Shown in pieces: positions 45,109 through 55,771 of a stretch of DNA of 64,000 nucleotides. How positions within the stretch are numbered: position 1 is the stretch's first letter; every line of letters begins with the position of its first letter. Made by a program: the position numbers and the translations under genes. The notes below the pieces were generated by a model. The model saw only the letters and a list, made by a program, of their open reading frames with translations. It was not told where the DNA came from and made no database searches. Source of the DNA: Mycogone perniciosa (taxonomy: Eukaryota; Ascomycota; Sordariomycetes; Hypocreales; Hypocreaceae); assembly GCA_025331125.1 (NCBI GenBank), contig JAOALB010000154.1, forward strand, positions 1 to 64,000, in the 5' to 3' direction.

Positions 45109-45523
45109 GAGACGGATTGGTGAGTATGGGGGTATTGGTGTTTGGGGTATGGTTGGGAGCGGAGGAACTTGGGTAATCAATAAGACTGCAGCGAAACGTA
45201 AGCGGAGTTTGTCAGACATGTATAGAGGAAGGACATTCATTTTCGTATATTTCATAGAGGTACAGGTACAGTGGTAGCGATTCAATGGTGTCATATTTTT
45301 GTATTGATTCACTTGACTTTACTGTTAATGTCTTCAATGCCATCGGACTTGACTACGGCGTATTTACTATGGGGCCGTTCCGAATAGTGGAGAATGTCGT
45401 CATATGCGCTCCGTAAGCTGTCCATAATAGCATCTCGGTCTCCGAGGCTAGGTTTTGCCTACTAAATCTCCAGACAGCCAATATGCCGGCCATTGGTGTT
45501 TCTCTCCTTCATTACCCGCCAGC
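45109..45523. other. Intergenic between avt3 and aim32
   Basis: 415 bp; 3' flank of avt3 and promoter of aim32. No distinct feature. Confidence 0.6.
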
Positions 45524-46672
45524 ATGTCGTTGCGAATGTCTCTGCAGACGCCGACAAGGCTTCTGCGGTACCGATTATTATCAGTAGTCTCCTCCTCCTC
45601 CTCACCCGCGCGTCTCAATCGAAGGACCTTTGCCTCTACTAAGCCGCCTCCTTTTTCCACTGTGCCGACATGTCCCTCGCCGACGTGCGGATGCGCTGCG
45701 ACGCCGACGATGCCCGAGGGATTGGATATCGACGCGACGAGTCCGTTGAATGGAGTGATATCGGGCTATGCGGAGCATGTGCTCGTGTGTACGGGGCAAG
45801 ATGACTGGACGTCGAGGATTGAGGATGAAAATGGCGGGGATAACTTGGCGGCGGATTTGAAGGAGTTGTTTGGGAGGGGAGGCATGTATACGGATGTGTG
45901 TATGCTTTGCTCAAGTCTGCTATTGGAGTTGGAGAGCTAATAATCGGGGACAAAACAGCCTTTTCATAACATCTCCGTCTTGAACGCTTCGTTCCCGAGC
46001 TCGATACCGCCGAGAAAAGAAGTCCAGTCTACGTCTGCCTATCTCCTACCGAGCTTTAAATACGTCCCGTTTTTACCGCGCGTGTCGTTCGACAGCGTGC
46101 AGGCGTTGGCGAAGGGTTATTTACTCCCTGAGAAACTGCACTCGGCACATGATGGGTTGTCGCCTGTGCACCGGGATAGGCTTACAAGGAAAGACGCATA
46201 TCAGAATTTGCTCCTGGGCGTGAGGGATGTGACGGATGTGCTGGTGTTAATATGTGGCCACGGGGGCAGGGATGCTAGGTGCGGTATTATGGGATCTGTG
46301 TTGCGGGATGAGTTTGAGGAGAAACTGGGCCGTGTGGGCTTTGATATTGCCCAGGGGCCGGTTCAGATTGGTGATTTCAACGAGGCGGAGAGGATTGAAG
46401 GGGATGTGGCAGAGGCGAAGAAGACCGCGAGGGTGGGCTTGATAAGTCATATTGGAGGGCATAAGTTTGCGGGTAATGTTATTGTTTATATACCCCCGGG
46501 ATTCGGCGTCGAGGGCAAGATACATCCGCTGGCAGGACATGGGATCTGGTATGGCAGGGTAGAGCCGAAGCATGTAGAGGGTATTGTGAAGGAGACGGTT
46601 TTGGGAGGGAATGTGGTGGCGGATATGTTTCGAGGAGGCATTGATGCTCGGAGGAGGATACTGCGGTTATGA
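45524..46672 (+). CDS. aim32: Aim32-like mitochondrial thioredoxin-like ferredoxin
   Basis: Two exons (45524-45895, 45959-46672) give 361 residues. The N-terminus (MSLRMSLQTPTRLLRYRLLS) is Arg/Ser-rich and free of acids, as in a mitochondrial presequence. Then CPSPTCGCAATP may be a Cys-rich site, and the sucrase/ferredoxin-like domain has VLICGHGGRDARCG and the C-terminal signature HIGGHKFAGNVIVYIP. In yeast Aim32 this HxxGHxxA motif and two cysteines bind a 2Fe-2S cluster, and the protein helps thiol quality control in the intermembrane space and matrix. Earlier in-frame ATGs do not exist nearby except one short upstream, and this start best fits targeting. Confidence 0.88.
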
Positions 46673-47015
46673 CGAAACGAATAAGGGCAACTTGATGATA
46701 CGGAGTACATAGAACTACATTGATATCTCGGCATACGAAGTAGACACATAAATGTACATAATAGAATAGGGTATGGCAAGGTATGTGATGACGTGGCTCC
46801 ATCCCTTGAGTTGTGATAATGGAGGTTACTTGCAGGGATTATGACCAAAGAGAAGCCTAAAAGTGAATCACAACCTAAGGGATACTGGGCGGGTTGACTA
46901 AGCCGTCTGTCCTATTTATTACAACACATGGGTGGATGCAAACTCTCCGACATATTCACCAGACACTGCGCCTCAAGTCTATGCCGAACCACCAAATATC
47001 TCTGTCAATACTTCA
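46673..47015. other. Intergenic between aim32 and secreted-protein gene
   Basis: 343 bp, with a perfect TACGGAGTA at 46699-46707 and a TACGAAGTA at 46733 downstream of aim32. Upstream in-frame codons of the next gene reach 46932 but lack a signal peptide. Confidence 0.6.
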
Positions 47016-47552
47016 ATGCGTTTACTGAATCTCCTGGCCACTGTCTTCGCCATGTCAGGCCTAGGATTAGCGGAATCCAACCCAATCTTGGGTCTACATG
47101 TCTCCCTCGACCAAGCCAGCACCTCACCACCTACAATCACCGTAACCGTCCAGAACAACAACCCATATCCTATTACTATTGTGACATACAATTCACCACT
47201 AGAACCGCTCGCCTTGCAGCTGGGACAGCTGTCCATTACACCAGCTGGTCAGACAGAGCCGTTGGACCTTCCCAGAATCGCGATTAAAAGACTATGGCCA
47301 CCACCAAAAGAGTCTCTCGTCACTATCGCTGCGGGAGCGAGTGAGAGGAGTGATATTGTTCTAAAGGATCCCCCGGTTCCTTTGGACAAGCTGGGAAGCA
47401 AGGCGACTGTGAAGCTGAGTGGGCAGTGGATGTCAGTCTGGAAGCGCTCGAAGGAGGAGATCAGTCAGTCGGACTTACAGAATTCGAGATCTAACCCTGA
47501 TGATTTTACGGGAGAGTACACGTCGAATAGTTTGGAAATTTCTATCAGCTAG
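47016..47552 (+). CDS. Small secreted protein, M35-prodomain-like
   Basis: Single exon, 178 residues. I chose the ATG that starts a clear signal peptide, MRLLNLLATVFAMSGLGLA, likely cleaved before ESNP; an earlier in-frame ATG adds 28 polar residues that would hide it. The mature part is about 158 residues, beta-rich (LHVSLDQASTSPPTITVTVQ) and has no cysteine. Its pattern resembles the N-terminal prodomain of deuterolysin-type (M35) metalloproteases, but the HExxH catalytic domain is absent, so it is not a protease. Role unknown; possibly secreted or an inhibitor-like remnant (inference). Confidence 0.75.
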   Translation: MRLLNLLATVFAMSGLGLAESNPILGLHVSLDQASTSPPTITVTVQNNNPYPITIVTYNSPLEPLALQLGQLSITPAGQTEPLDLPRIAIKRLWPPPKESLVTIAAGASERSDIVLKDPPVPLDKLGSKATVKLSGQWMSVWKRSKEEISQSDLQNSRSNPDDFTGEYTSNSLEISIS

Positions 47553-48233
47553 AAAAACCGAATAAGGGTAGTAAATAAGAATACCTACCGTATTGTTTCA
47601 CGCAAGCTTTGAGGCGTTGGATCCCCTGAGATCGTAGAACCAACTCATCCGATTTGCCAGGATCGAATTGTAAGCCCCGGGATTTGTAGCATGCAAATTC
47701 CTTCGGATCAGCATCAGTTGAGGGCCGACTTAAGCACAGCAAAAGGCACCGATTTGAAGAAACCTGCAGGCTACAAAACTTCCCGGGTTTAGAATGTGGC
47801 ACTGGCAAATCGAACTACCAAGTTATACGACCTTAGAGGATCTAGTAATAAGGAATGGAGGAGAAGAGAAGAAAAGGAAGAAGAGGGGGAACGCAGGGGA
47901 AGCTCTATCCATCTCATAGAGCATGTGACGTTACATTTTGGATGTATGCAGTTCTCGTTCTCATGCGTCTTGGTAGTGAGAATCATACGAGAAATATGTA
48001 TACATGGTACTCCGTATGATCATGTTGCTTTCATTGAGGCTTTAAAGCTGTGTGACGGCTTACTCTTTGGTATCGATCCGTCCTCCCCTTTGATTAGTCA
48101 TACAAATGTCGCCGTTGGAATGACATTTGGGGTATCATCTATAAAATTTTGATCACCAATCATTTAGAGGCCATTCGATAATCGGACTGAGCTGGAAATA
48201 GTTTTGGCTTCGAAACTCGTTCATATCTTGAAG
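47553..48233. other. Intergenic between secreted-protein gene and cyc2
   Basis: About 0.68 kb. A perfect TACTCCGTA is at 48008-48016; an A/G-rich tract lies near 47850-47900. No gene supported. Confidence 0.6.
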
Positions 48234-49493
48234 ATGAGTCCTGGGGAAATTTTCCTTGGGCGAGGGCTGCGTTGTTTGCGCCATGGGAGAAACCTGCATA
48301 TCAACCAAATCATCGCGACCAGCATCTCATCGCCTTCAAGACTAAGACAATGCTCTCGACTTCAGTCAACTCAAGCCACACCACCACCTAAGCGATCCAG
48401 GACACTCCCTTTCCTCATTATCGGAATCGTGCTCGGCAGCACAGTCTATTACTTCTCCACGCCGCCCTCTAAACGCACCCTTCTCAATAACGAAACCTTT
48501 GTCCCGTACACCATCACCTCCCGCGAAGTCATCTCCCCAGGCTCCTTCATATTCACCATCTCACCTCACCACCCCAACCCATCCCCTCTATATCTCCTCC
48601 CCGGCACATCAACATGGCGCCACCCCCTCTGGTGCGTCGAGTTCAAACATCCCCAAGTCCAGATCGCCCGCCACTACACACCACTCCCTCCACAAGACGG
48701 CGAAGATCCTGCAGACGGCACTCTGCGGTTCTATATCCGAGCCGTTGGCGGTGGTGAAATGTCCACGTATCTGAGCCGTCTTGGCGTGGGACAAGACGTC
48801 TGGCTGAGAGGGCCGCACTCAGGCTTTGACGTGACGAAGAGACTCGGCACATGCAACAACGTCGTGTTTCTAGCTGGTGGAACGGGAATCGCGCCAGGCA
48901 TGCAGGTTGCGAAGGCAGTGTTGGACGAGAGTCGTGATGCGAATACGAGGGTAACTTTGCTATGGGCTGTGCGGAAGAGGGAAGAACTACAGGCTGCTGG
49001 ACCTGTTGCGACGTCTTGGTGGAACTTTTGGTGCAAGAATAGAGTGGTGGATATACATCCCGGGCTTGAGGCTCCGAGTCCTGTGGCGTGTCAACTTGCA
49101 GAGATGAAGGAAAAATACGGCGACAGGCTGAGGATACGAGTCGCCATCGATGAGGAACAGACATACTTCCGAGAGGCGGATCTTCAGAACGTCATCCTCT
49201 CGGCTTCGGCAAAGAGCCCTGTTGTCACCGATCGTGGCTGTCGTCTCCATGACCCGAAAGTGCTTGAGAAGGCCCCCGAGTTCGAGACGCTCGAGACAGC
49301 GACCTGCGAATGCGCCACTCCCGGCAAGAATCTGTTCGTCGTCTCCGGTCCGGATGGCTTTATTAGACACTATGCTGGGCCCAAGGACTGGTTCGGCGGA
49401 CAGCAGATTCAAGGACCAGTTGGTGGTGTGGTTGCTCAACTACGGCGAAAACACCCTCATCTGGCCCACGAATGGCTTGTACTAAAGCTATAA
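48234..49493 (+). CDS. cyc2: Cyc2-like mitochondrial flavoprotein reductase
   Basis: Single exon, 419 residues from the first in-frame ATG. Residues 1-50 are basic, as in a mitochondrial presequence, followed by one membrane segment (57-74, TLPFLIIGIVLGSTVYYF). The rest is a ferredoxin-NADP reductase-type fold: VPYTITSREVISPGSFIF, FAD-type YIRAVGGGEMSTYLSRL, nucleotide-binding VVFLAGGTGIAPGMQVAK and the end NLFVVSGPDGFIRHYAG. Yeast Cyc2 is an inner-membrane FAD reductase that reduces haem during cytochrome c maturation; the order membrane anchor then FNR fold fits it. It could alternatively be a cytochrome b5 reductase relative. Confidence 0.85.
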   Translation: MSPGEIFLGRGLRCLRHGRNLHINQIIATSISSPSRLRQCSRLQSTQATPPPKRSRTLPFLIIGIVLGSTVYYFSTPPSKRTLLNNETFVPYTITSREVISPGSFIFTISPHHPNPSPLYLLPGTSTWRHPLWCVEFKHPQVQIARHYTPLPPQDGEDPADGTLRFYIRAVGGGEMSTYLSRLGVGQDVWLRGPHSGFDVTKRLGTCNNVVFLAGGTGIAPGMQVAKAVLDESRDANTRVTLLWAVRKREELQAAGPVATSWWNFWCKNRVVDIHPGLEAPSPVACQLAEMKEKYGDRLRIRVAIDEEQTYFREADLQNVILSASAKSPVVTDRGCRLHDPKVLEKAPEFETLETATCECATPGKNLFVVSGPDGFIRHYAGPKDWFGGQQIQGPVGGVVAQLRRKHPHLAHEWLVLKL

Positions 49494-49664
49494 TACGGCA
49501 CAGAGAATAAACTGGCATATCATACCAAAGAGAAAGATCATCATATACGTCTAGAATCATCATATGCGTCTTTTAACTGTATCCCGCGGTAAACAGTATC
49601 TATACATGCAATACACAAAACTCCACAACCGCTGATACGCCGCCTGCATGGCCAAACATGTACA

Positions 49665-52600
49665 TCACCTATTCTGCACCTTCCTGTATGAGGGTGGCTT
49701 CATAGTTCTTCTAATAAGCTTCCCGGCGTACGGCGGGATCAGAGAGATCGACCCGATGGCTAATATCCGCCAAAGGAATCCCCTGCCAAATGTTAGCAGC
49801 CATAGGACAAGTAAGACATGAGGCAAATTTACCAGGTTATCAAAAATCCGAGGTCGAAATAGCCACCAAGGAATGGCAAAGACCCAAGATAGAAAATAAA
49901 GGTCCCCACAATGCTGAGTATCATGACTGGATGCCACGTCGTGATTTCGATTGCAACCATGAGCAGCTCGTTCAAGACCAATACTGTGTAGCTGACGGCC
50001 ACCATCCTGTGGCCATCAACCTCAGTAAGGATCTGAGAAAGGCCTTGGATCATGCCTCCCTGGTAAATAGATACAAGGACCCAGACGAAGAATGTGCGGT
50101 AGGATAGAGAGCGACCCGACGTGAGCTCCTTGTAAAGCTCGGGGTAGAGGTTTGCCAAGTCCTCGTCAACGTCCTTGTCCAGCACCAACGATAAGACGGG
50201 AGCTGCTGTGTAAACAGTGGCATATCCGACAAGAAGCCAATCCTGCTACTTATCAGCGGAGAATACACGGCATTGATACAATGTTGAACTAACCTTGTAC
50301 AGCCCTTGAGGCTCAAATTTAAGTGCTATACTGTACATTGTCTGGCAGACAGCAATGATGAGACCACGGTGGATGACAAACTGAGCCAGTTTTGCGCTGC
50401 GCTTGTAGCTGTTTCGCCCGTGCCAAACCAGCAGCTTGACCAAGTGGTGAAACTGCTCAATCGAAAAATCGGCCGCCAAACTAGCTTGTCGACCCTCCTT
50501 ACCTACGATGCCAACTCCGACGTCAGCAGCCTGGATCATGGAAACGTCATTGCCACCATCCCCAATGCAACAAACACGCTTCTTCGTGTACTCTCTGATG
50601 AGCTTAGCGACCTCGGCCTTCTGCGTGGGCGAGCACCGACAGGCTACAACAGTAGGCAAGAGGACGGCGATGGTGATGAACTCGGTGCGGAAATGTGTGA
50701 GAAATAGTGCTAGGCTTTCTCCGTCAATGAGAAGGCAGGCATCGGTCTTGCTGCGAAGGAAATCTAGGTGTTCCTGGGCATTGTCCTTCTTGGTGAGCTT
50801 GGCCACTGTATAGATGTACTGCCCCCGTGCCACTAACTTCGAACTGATAGCCACACACCTTGCCGTCTCGACTTTGTCACCGGTCAGCATCCATATCTTG
50901 ATACCGGCGTTGCGGAGCAGCTCCAGAGATGGCTTGACATCCTTTTGAAGCTTGTCTTCAACACCAGTTACACCAAGAAGTTCCAGGTCAGCCTCAAGAT
51001 AGTGCGACACAACTCTCTGCATACCGGCATCACGCCCTGCAATTGAGAGAGATGCTTCGTGATACCGGGCAGAAAATTCTTGGTATTGTTGGTATGGGAG
51101 CTTTTTTCGACCGACGACAAGAGTACGAAGACCCTCACGCGCCATGTTGGCCGTCTCTTCGTCTAGCCAATCGTTGGCAGCAACAATCGAGCTCATGACT
51201 GTATCAGCACCTTTCTGATAAAACCATATCTCGCCGCTAGAAAGGTCCGGATCCCGAATATTGATGTTTTCATGGAAGTGAACAACAATACCCATTCGCT
51301 TGCCTTCGGACGTGAAAGGGAAGACATCCAGGATGCGAACACGGACAACCGGTCTCCCGGTCTCCGTAGATTCGAGAACCATACTCTTTCGGTCACGATA
51401 TGATAGTTTTAGACCAACAGACTCAGTCCACTTGACAATGGCAATTTCATCAGGAGAGGAGGCTTGGTATGAGGTGATTTCCTTGCCATCCTCAACCTCT
51501 GTAGTAGGAGTCACGTTGTGGCATAAGGCTAGAGCAAGCACGACATCTCGGACGCGAGACCCAATCTCACGTCTTGTACGAGTGGCCCCGACATTGACTG
51601 TATTCGACATTGCTGAAGAAGGGGTAATGAGCGAATTTTGTGATGACGGGTCAGTTGTGGGTTGGACATAAAATGCCTGGCGGACGTGGGAAGTCACTTC
51701 ATCCATAGCCTCGTTGGCATATGAGACCGTTCCAACATGGATTTTCTTCATCTCCATGTCATTTTGTGTCAATGTACCGGTCTTGTCACTGAGAAGATAT
51801 TCAATGCGGCCCAAGTCTTCTGGGATTGTGCTTGTGCGCACGACAGCCCCTGGAATCCCGGGATCTCGTTGAATGAACCGTGAATAGACAGTCTTACCCA
51901 GGTCGAGATTAACTCGCAGGCTGATGGGCACAATGGTCGAGAAGAGGACCAAAAATCGCATGATTTTGATGTACCATATGTTCCCATCCTTGTTCTCGAA
52001 GCCCTCCAGGGCGACCAGCACAATAGACAGAGCCAACGTGAGCGCACATAGAATTTTTGTCAAAGAGTTGATCTCGTACTCCAGTAAGCCAGTTTTTGAG
52101 CGTGACGGAGCTGTAGATAGGGCAGACCGAGTTTGCGGACCAGTGTACAAGATGACCGCGAGAGTAGTTCCTTGTGACGCAATGACGGTGTTGGCCCAGG
52201 CCGTGTTGTCGATGGAGAGAGCTGCTGATTTGGAGCTTTCACTTCCACCTTCAACCATGGCGTGTTGGCTTGTCGCATCTTGTCTTGTAGGAAACAGTTC
52301 TACTGTTCCAACAAATTCGTTGACTTTTCTATCTGGCTTGCCGGCGGTGATTCGAAGGCGAACGAATTCCTCCGGGGGGATGTTTTGCGTTAGGGGTGAC
52401 GCTAACCTCAGCTTCCAATCCGTCTCGCCATCCAGCTGGTCTGTTCTGATAAAGGCTTCGCCGGCAGATCCACCATTACCGCCATCTTGCGATGCCTCAG
52501 TTTCGGGCTCTTTGCCTTTCAAGTTTGAGCTTGGCTCACTCTCCTCAAACGCGAGCAATGCTTCTTCCTCCCTGGGCTCAGCGGCAGCAGCGGTCGTAGG

Positions 52601-53698
52601 AGATCCTTCTGCAGAGTAACATTGTAGAATCACAACATCTGCTGGCACCCGCTGGCCTTTGCTGAGTTTCAACACATCACCAACGCGGAGATCTTTTGAC
52701 TTGCGACTTAGTTCTTGAACGACGGAAGTAGGCTGAGTCGGTTCCCCATCTTCGTCATCCTCTTGAATGTCGGTCAGATCATGTCGCGCGCCCCTTGGTT
52801 TCTTGGAGCCTCGTCTCAGAGTTTCTGATTTCAACGGCCGTCGTGGCTTTGAGTTGCTCGGACGAGCCGCAGGGTCATTAAATTGAAGTACCTTGTATTC
52901 TTCCGAATTCGCCTCATTATCTCTTCGCCGTCTCTCAATGTCATCGTATGCTTCTTTCCCCATGGTAATGCAAAGAACAAACGCCAACGGCGCAATATAC
53001 GTCGATAGATAGCCAATTCGTAGAGCTGGTATCGCTTGTGACAGGGCGACAAGGAGAAAGTACATGTTGAAGAAAAACGAGAATTCATTATACAGGGTGA
53101 TGGGCAGGAACGTTAATGCCGTGTACTTGGCGTTGGAGACGATGTTTGTCGGGAATCGAGTAGTCTGGTTGGAGCCAACGGCCACCAATCTTGAGGAAGA
53201 TGAATCACCCCCCTCTTGGTCTTCGGCTTCCTTGTCATCCATCTTCTTCGACCCAGACATGAAGCTGGGTAATCGTAAACCGGAGCCACGAAGCGACATC
53301 CGATCCGAACCAAACGACCTTCGGCCCCGGGAGCCCTGGTCTCCCAGTAGTGGCGCATCATCATCTCCGTTGGCGCTGCCCTCCGACCAGCGTGGCCGGG
53401 GCTCATCTGGATCCTCCAGCAAGCTATGTGTGTGCTCGTCCGAATCGTCTCGGTTCCGGCCGAGGTCCCCGTATCCACGGCCACGCTTGTTAGCGCGTCG
53501 CAGGCCGCCCATACGCAAATTCCGCAGGGCTATTCTAGATGTCTTGCGCTCTGCCGGTGGTGATTCCTGCTGTAGCCCTCTCGTTGGCTGTGTTGAGATG
53601 GGGTCAAGCTCCTGGATATCAAGGTCGAGGTCGGAGTCGGAGTCATGCGTCGGGGAATCGGGCGGCTGGGTCGGACGGTATGATGGTGAGGGAGGCAT
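49665..53698 (-). CDS. neo1: P4-ATPase phospholipid flippase Neo1
   Basis: Three exons (53698-50294, 50242-49833, 49782-49665) give 1310 residues. A 200-residue acidic/basic N-terminal tail precedes the first membrane segments (RFPTNIVSNAKYTALTFLPI, YNEFSFFFNMYFLLVALSQ), which are characteristic of Neo1/ATP9 rather than Dnf/Drs2. The phosphorylation motif is DKTGTLTQND; MLTGDKVETA and GDGGNDVSMIQ are the ATP-binding and hinge motifs. The C-terminus carries six membrane segments, the last exon coding the final helix. The family moves aminophospholipids from the lumenal/extracellular leaflet in endosomes and Golgi and in yeast needs no Cdc50 subunit. It converges on cyc2 with 171 bp between stops. 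Confidence 0.97.
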
Positions 53699-55771
53699 CC
53701 CGCATTAAGATCTCGCGGTGTTGAAGAGAGGTGTTAGATTCCGCAGGGTGCGTTAATGTGGCTGGATGGTCATGCTGCGCGTTGAGAGAGTGAGGCAAAC
53801 CCTGTGAGCTGGAGCTGCACGAGTACGTCAGTCTGATCACAAGCGGCGTGAGCTGTCAACTCTGCATATGGCCAACATCATCCAGTTGTGAGGTGGTTCC
53901 ACTGATCGCCAACGCATGGAATACGGTCTGCGGGTCGTTGGCGATAGGATCGAGCACACAGGATGGTGTTTCTGCAGAGTTTAGGCCATCTGTCCTGAGA
54001 GATGCGAGCGCTGCAGCCTGTTGTGACATTCATCTTGTCTGCCAACAGAAGGGATACGGATACGTAGAGGTGGCGCTAGATATTCGGGCCAGGGCCCAGG
54101 GGCGCTGGTTACAGTGGCGCATCTAGCTTTAGTGGGGCACACGCCTCTGAAGCGATGCTAGGACCTGCGGTGAACTTGCTGGACGACACATGTCCACGGG
54201 TCTGTACTTCGTACTTCGTACTATCCACTATAAAGCCACCGCCCACGAGAACATTGAAGAGTATAAATATTTTAAAAATTTCGCAGTTTTTCTTGTTTTC
54301 TTCAATCATATGAATTTTTTGGAACGGAGGATTTAGGTGCTTGATGTGGGTTAAGTGTGATTTTTCATATCTACCTACTTCGTGCATCTCATCTCCCTTG
54401 ATGAAACCTTTCAACAGCACCAAGGTCTTTGACTCAGACAACTCAAGACAGGATACGAAGTAGTTCTGGCCTCATGTCATAAAAGTTGATTGATATGGTG
54501 AGCGGTCACCTACGCGGCCAACCTCGATCAAACATGGAGTACTCCGTACCTATGTAAGCTCGGCAGACCAGCTTATCTATTTGTACGGCTCGTATCTGGC
54601 CTTGTCGCAAGAGGCCTTATACTCCGCAGTGTATACTCGTACATTGGCTGCAGGCTCACACCGACTGCACGCGCAGAGGGGCATTGGCAATATATACCAC
54701 CAATTGAAGTGAATCGCTTCTATGTATCTGCATCCCATCGCCAGACCTTCCTGAAGTGGCTTCTGCCGCTCTGAGTTACCACTGGGCATCGTATTGTCAC
54801 ACAGAGACGTTCGGAGCACTAATACGCGGGGTTGCTGATAACGGAGTCCCATTGCTTATTATGGAAGCTTTCAGCTGCATGAGATAGATTAGCACATGCA
54901 CATGTTCATGCATGTACACAGATATCGTTGCAATTATTGAGTAATTCAAATGGTAATGGCAAGCAAGAGGCTGAGGTCACGAGAGCATAGTGAAGCTGAG
55001 ATCTGGCCTCTGCGGGTTCTAGATGAAATGCGGAGGACGGTACTTTGTAACTGTGTTAGTACGAAGTACTGTGTGTGCATTGGAGTAAGTAAGAGGCACA
55101 TGCAAAACACAACCATGAATCCCACACGAGAGTCCTCTGTAATTCGTATCCAAATAAAGGATGGATGAATGATAGCCACTGACGATATAAAGCAAAGAGG
55201 TGCTGAACGTGAGAGCCCGTGTTGGCCGAATGATAAGCAGTGCAGGAGAATTCATGTGATGGCGACTGGATTACTTCGTACAGAGGAGGAGAAGGCTGCG
55301 CCGGGTAAACACCGCGTTACTACGGACGCCTGTGGCGCTCAATGACGGAATGCACGGAGTACATGGTAATAACAACTGGTGCTAATCTGGTTAGCACTAA
55401 CGAAGATTTCGCTGCCGCTAAGGCCAGCAAGTGCCACGGTACTCCGTGCGTTTCTCCTGATCCCCAGGTAAGCTACATGCCATCTGGCCTTGTTTGATCT
55501 TCGCATTCAAGCTCCTCATTCTTCTTCTTCTGTTGATACCCCGTCTGCTCCTCCTACTACTATAATGAAGATGAGCTGTGTTTGAAGAGCTGCTTTCAAT
55601 TCTTTCTTGTATAAGGTATGTTTCACTCCAATGCGCCTCTCCGGAACGGCTCATTTAGCTGCGCATGTCCGCCGTCCTCCTTCAAATCCGTTGACACGTT
55701 CGCCAAGTATAACTACCACTTCTATTTCCGCGCCTTATTAGCAGCTCCATCACTTCGATTTTCCATCAAGC
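53699..55771. other. 2.1-kb gene-free divergent region neo1 / sec16
   Basis: No gene supported. Elements of the TACTTCGTA/TACTCCGTA type are frequent: 54204-54220, a perfect copy at 54540, 55059-55067, and near copies at 55353 and 55440. The neo1 and sec16 leaders should occupy the ends; the pyrimidine-rich part near 55500-55620 fits a sec16 leader. Confidence 0.6.

Noticed and set aside
46932..47015. Earlier start of the small secreted protein
   Set aside because: It would bury the signal peptide behind 28 polar residues.
53064..53708. Plus-strand ORF of 214 codons
   Set aside because: Antisense shadow of the low-complexity N-terminus of Neo1.
13498..55771. A co-regulated metabolic gene cluster or defence-like system
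   Set aside because: Neighbouring genes belong to unrelated housekeeping pathways; there is no synthase, tailoring enzyme set, pathway transcription factor, toxin pair or nuclease module.
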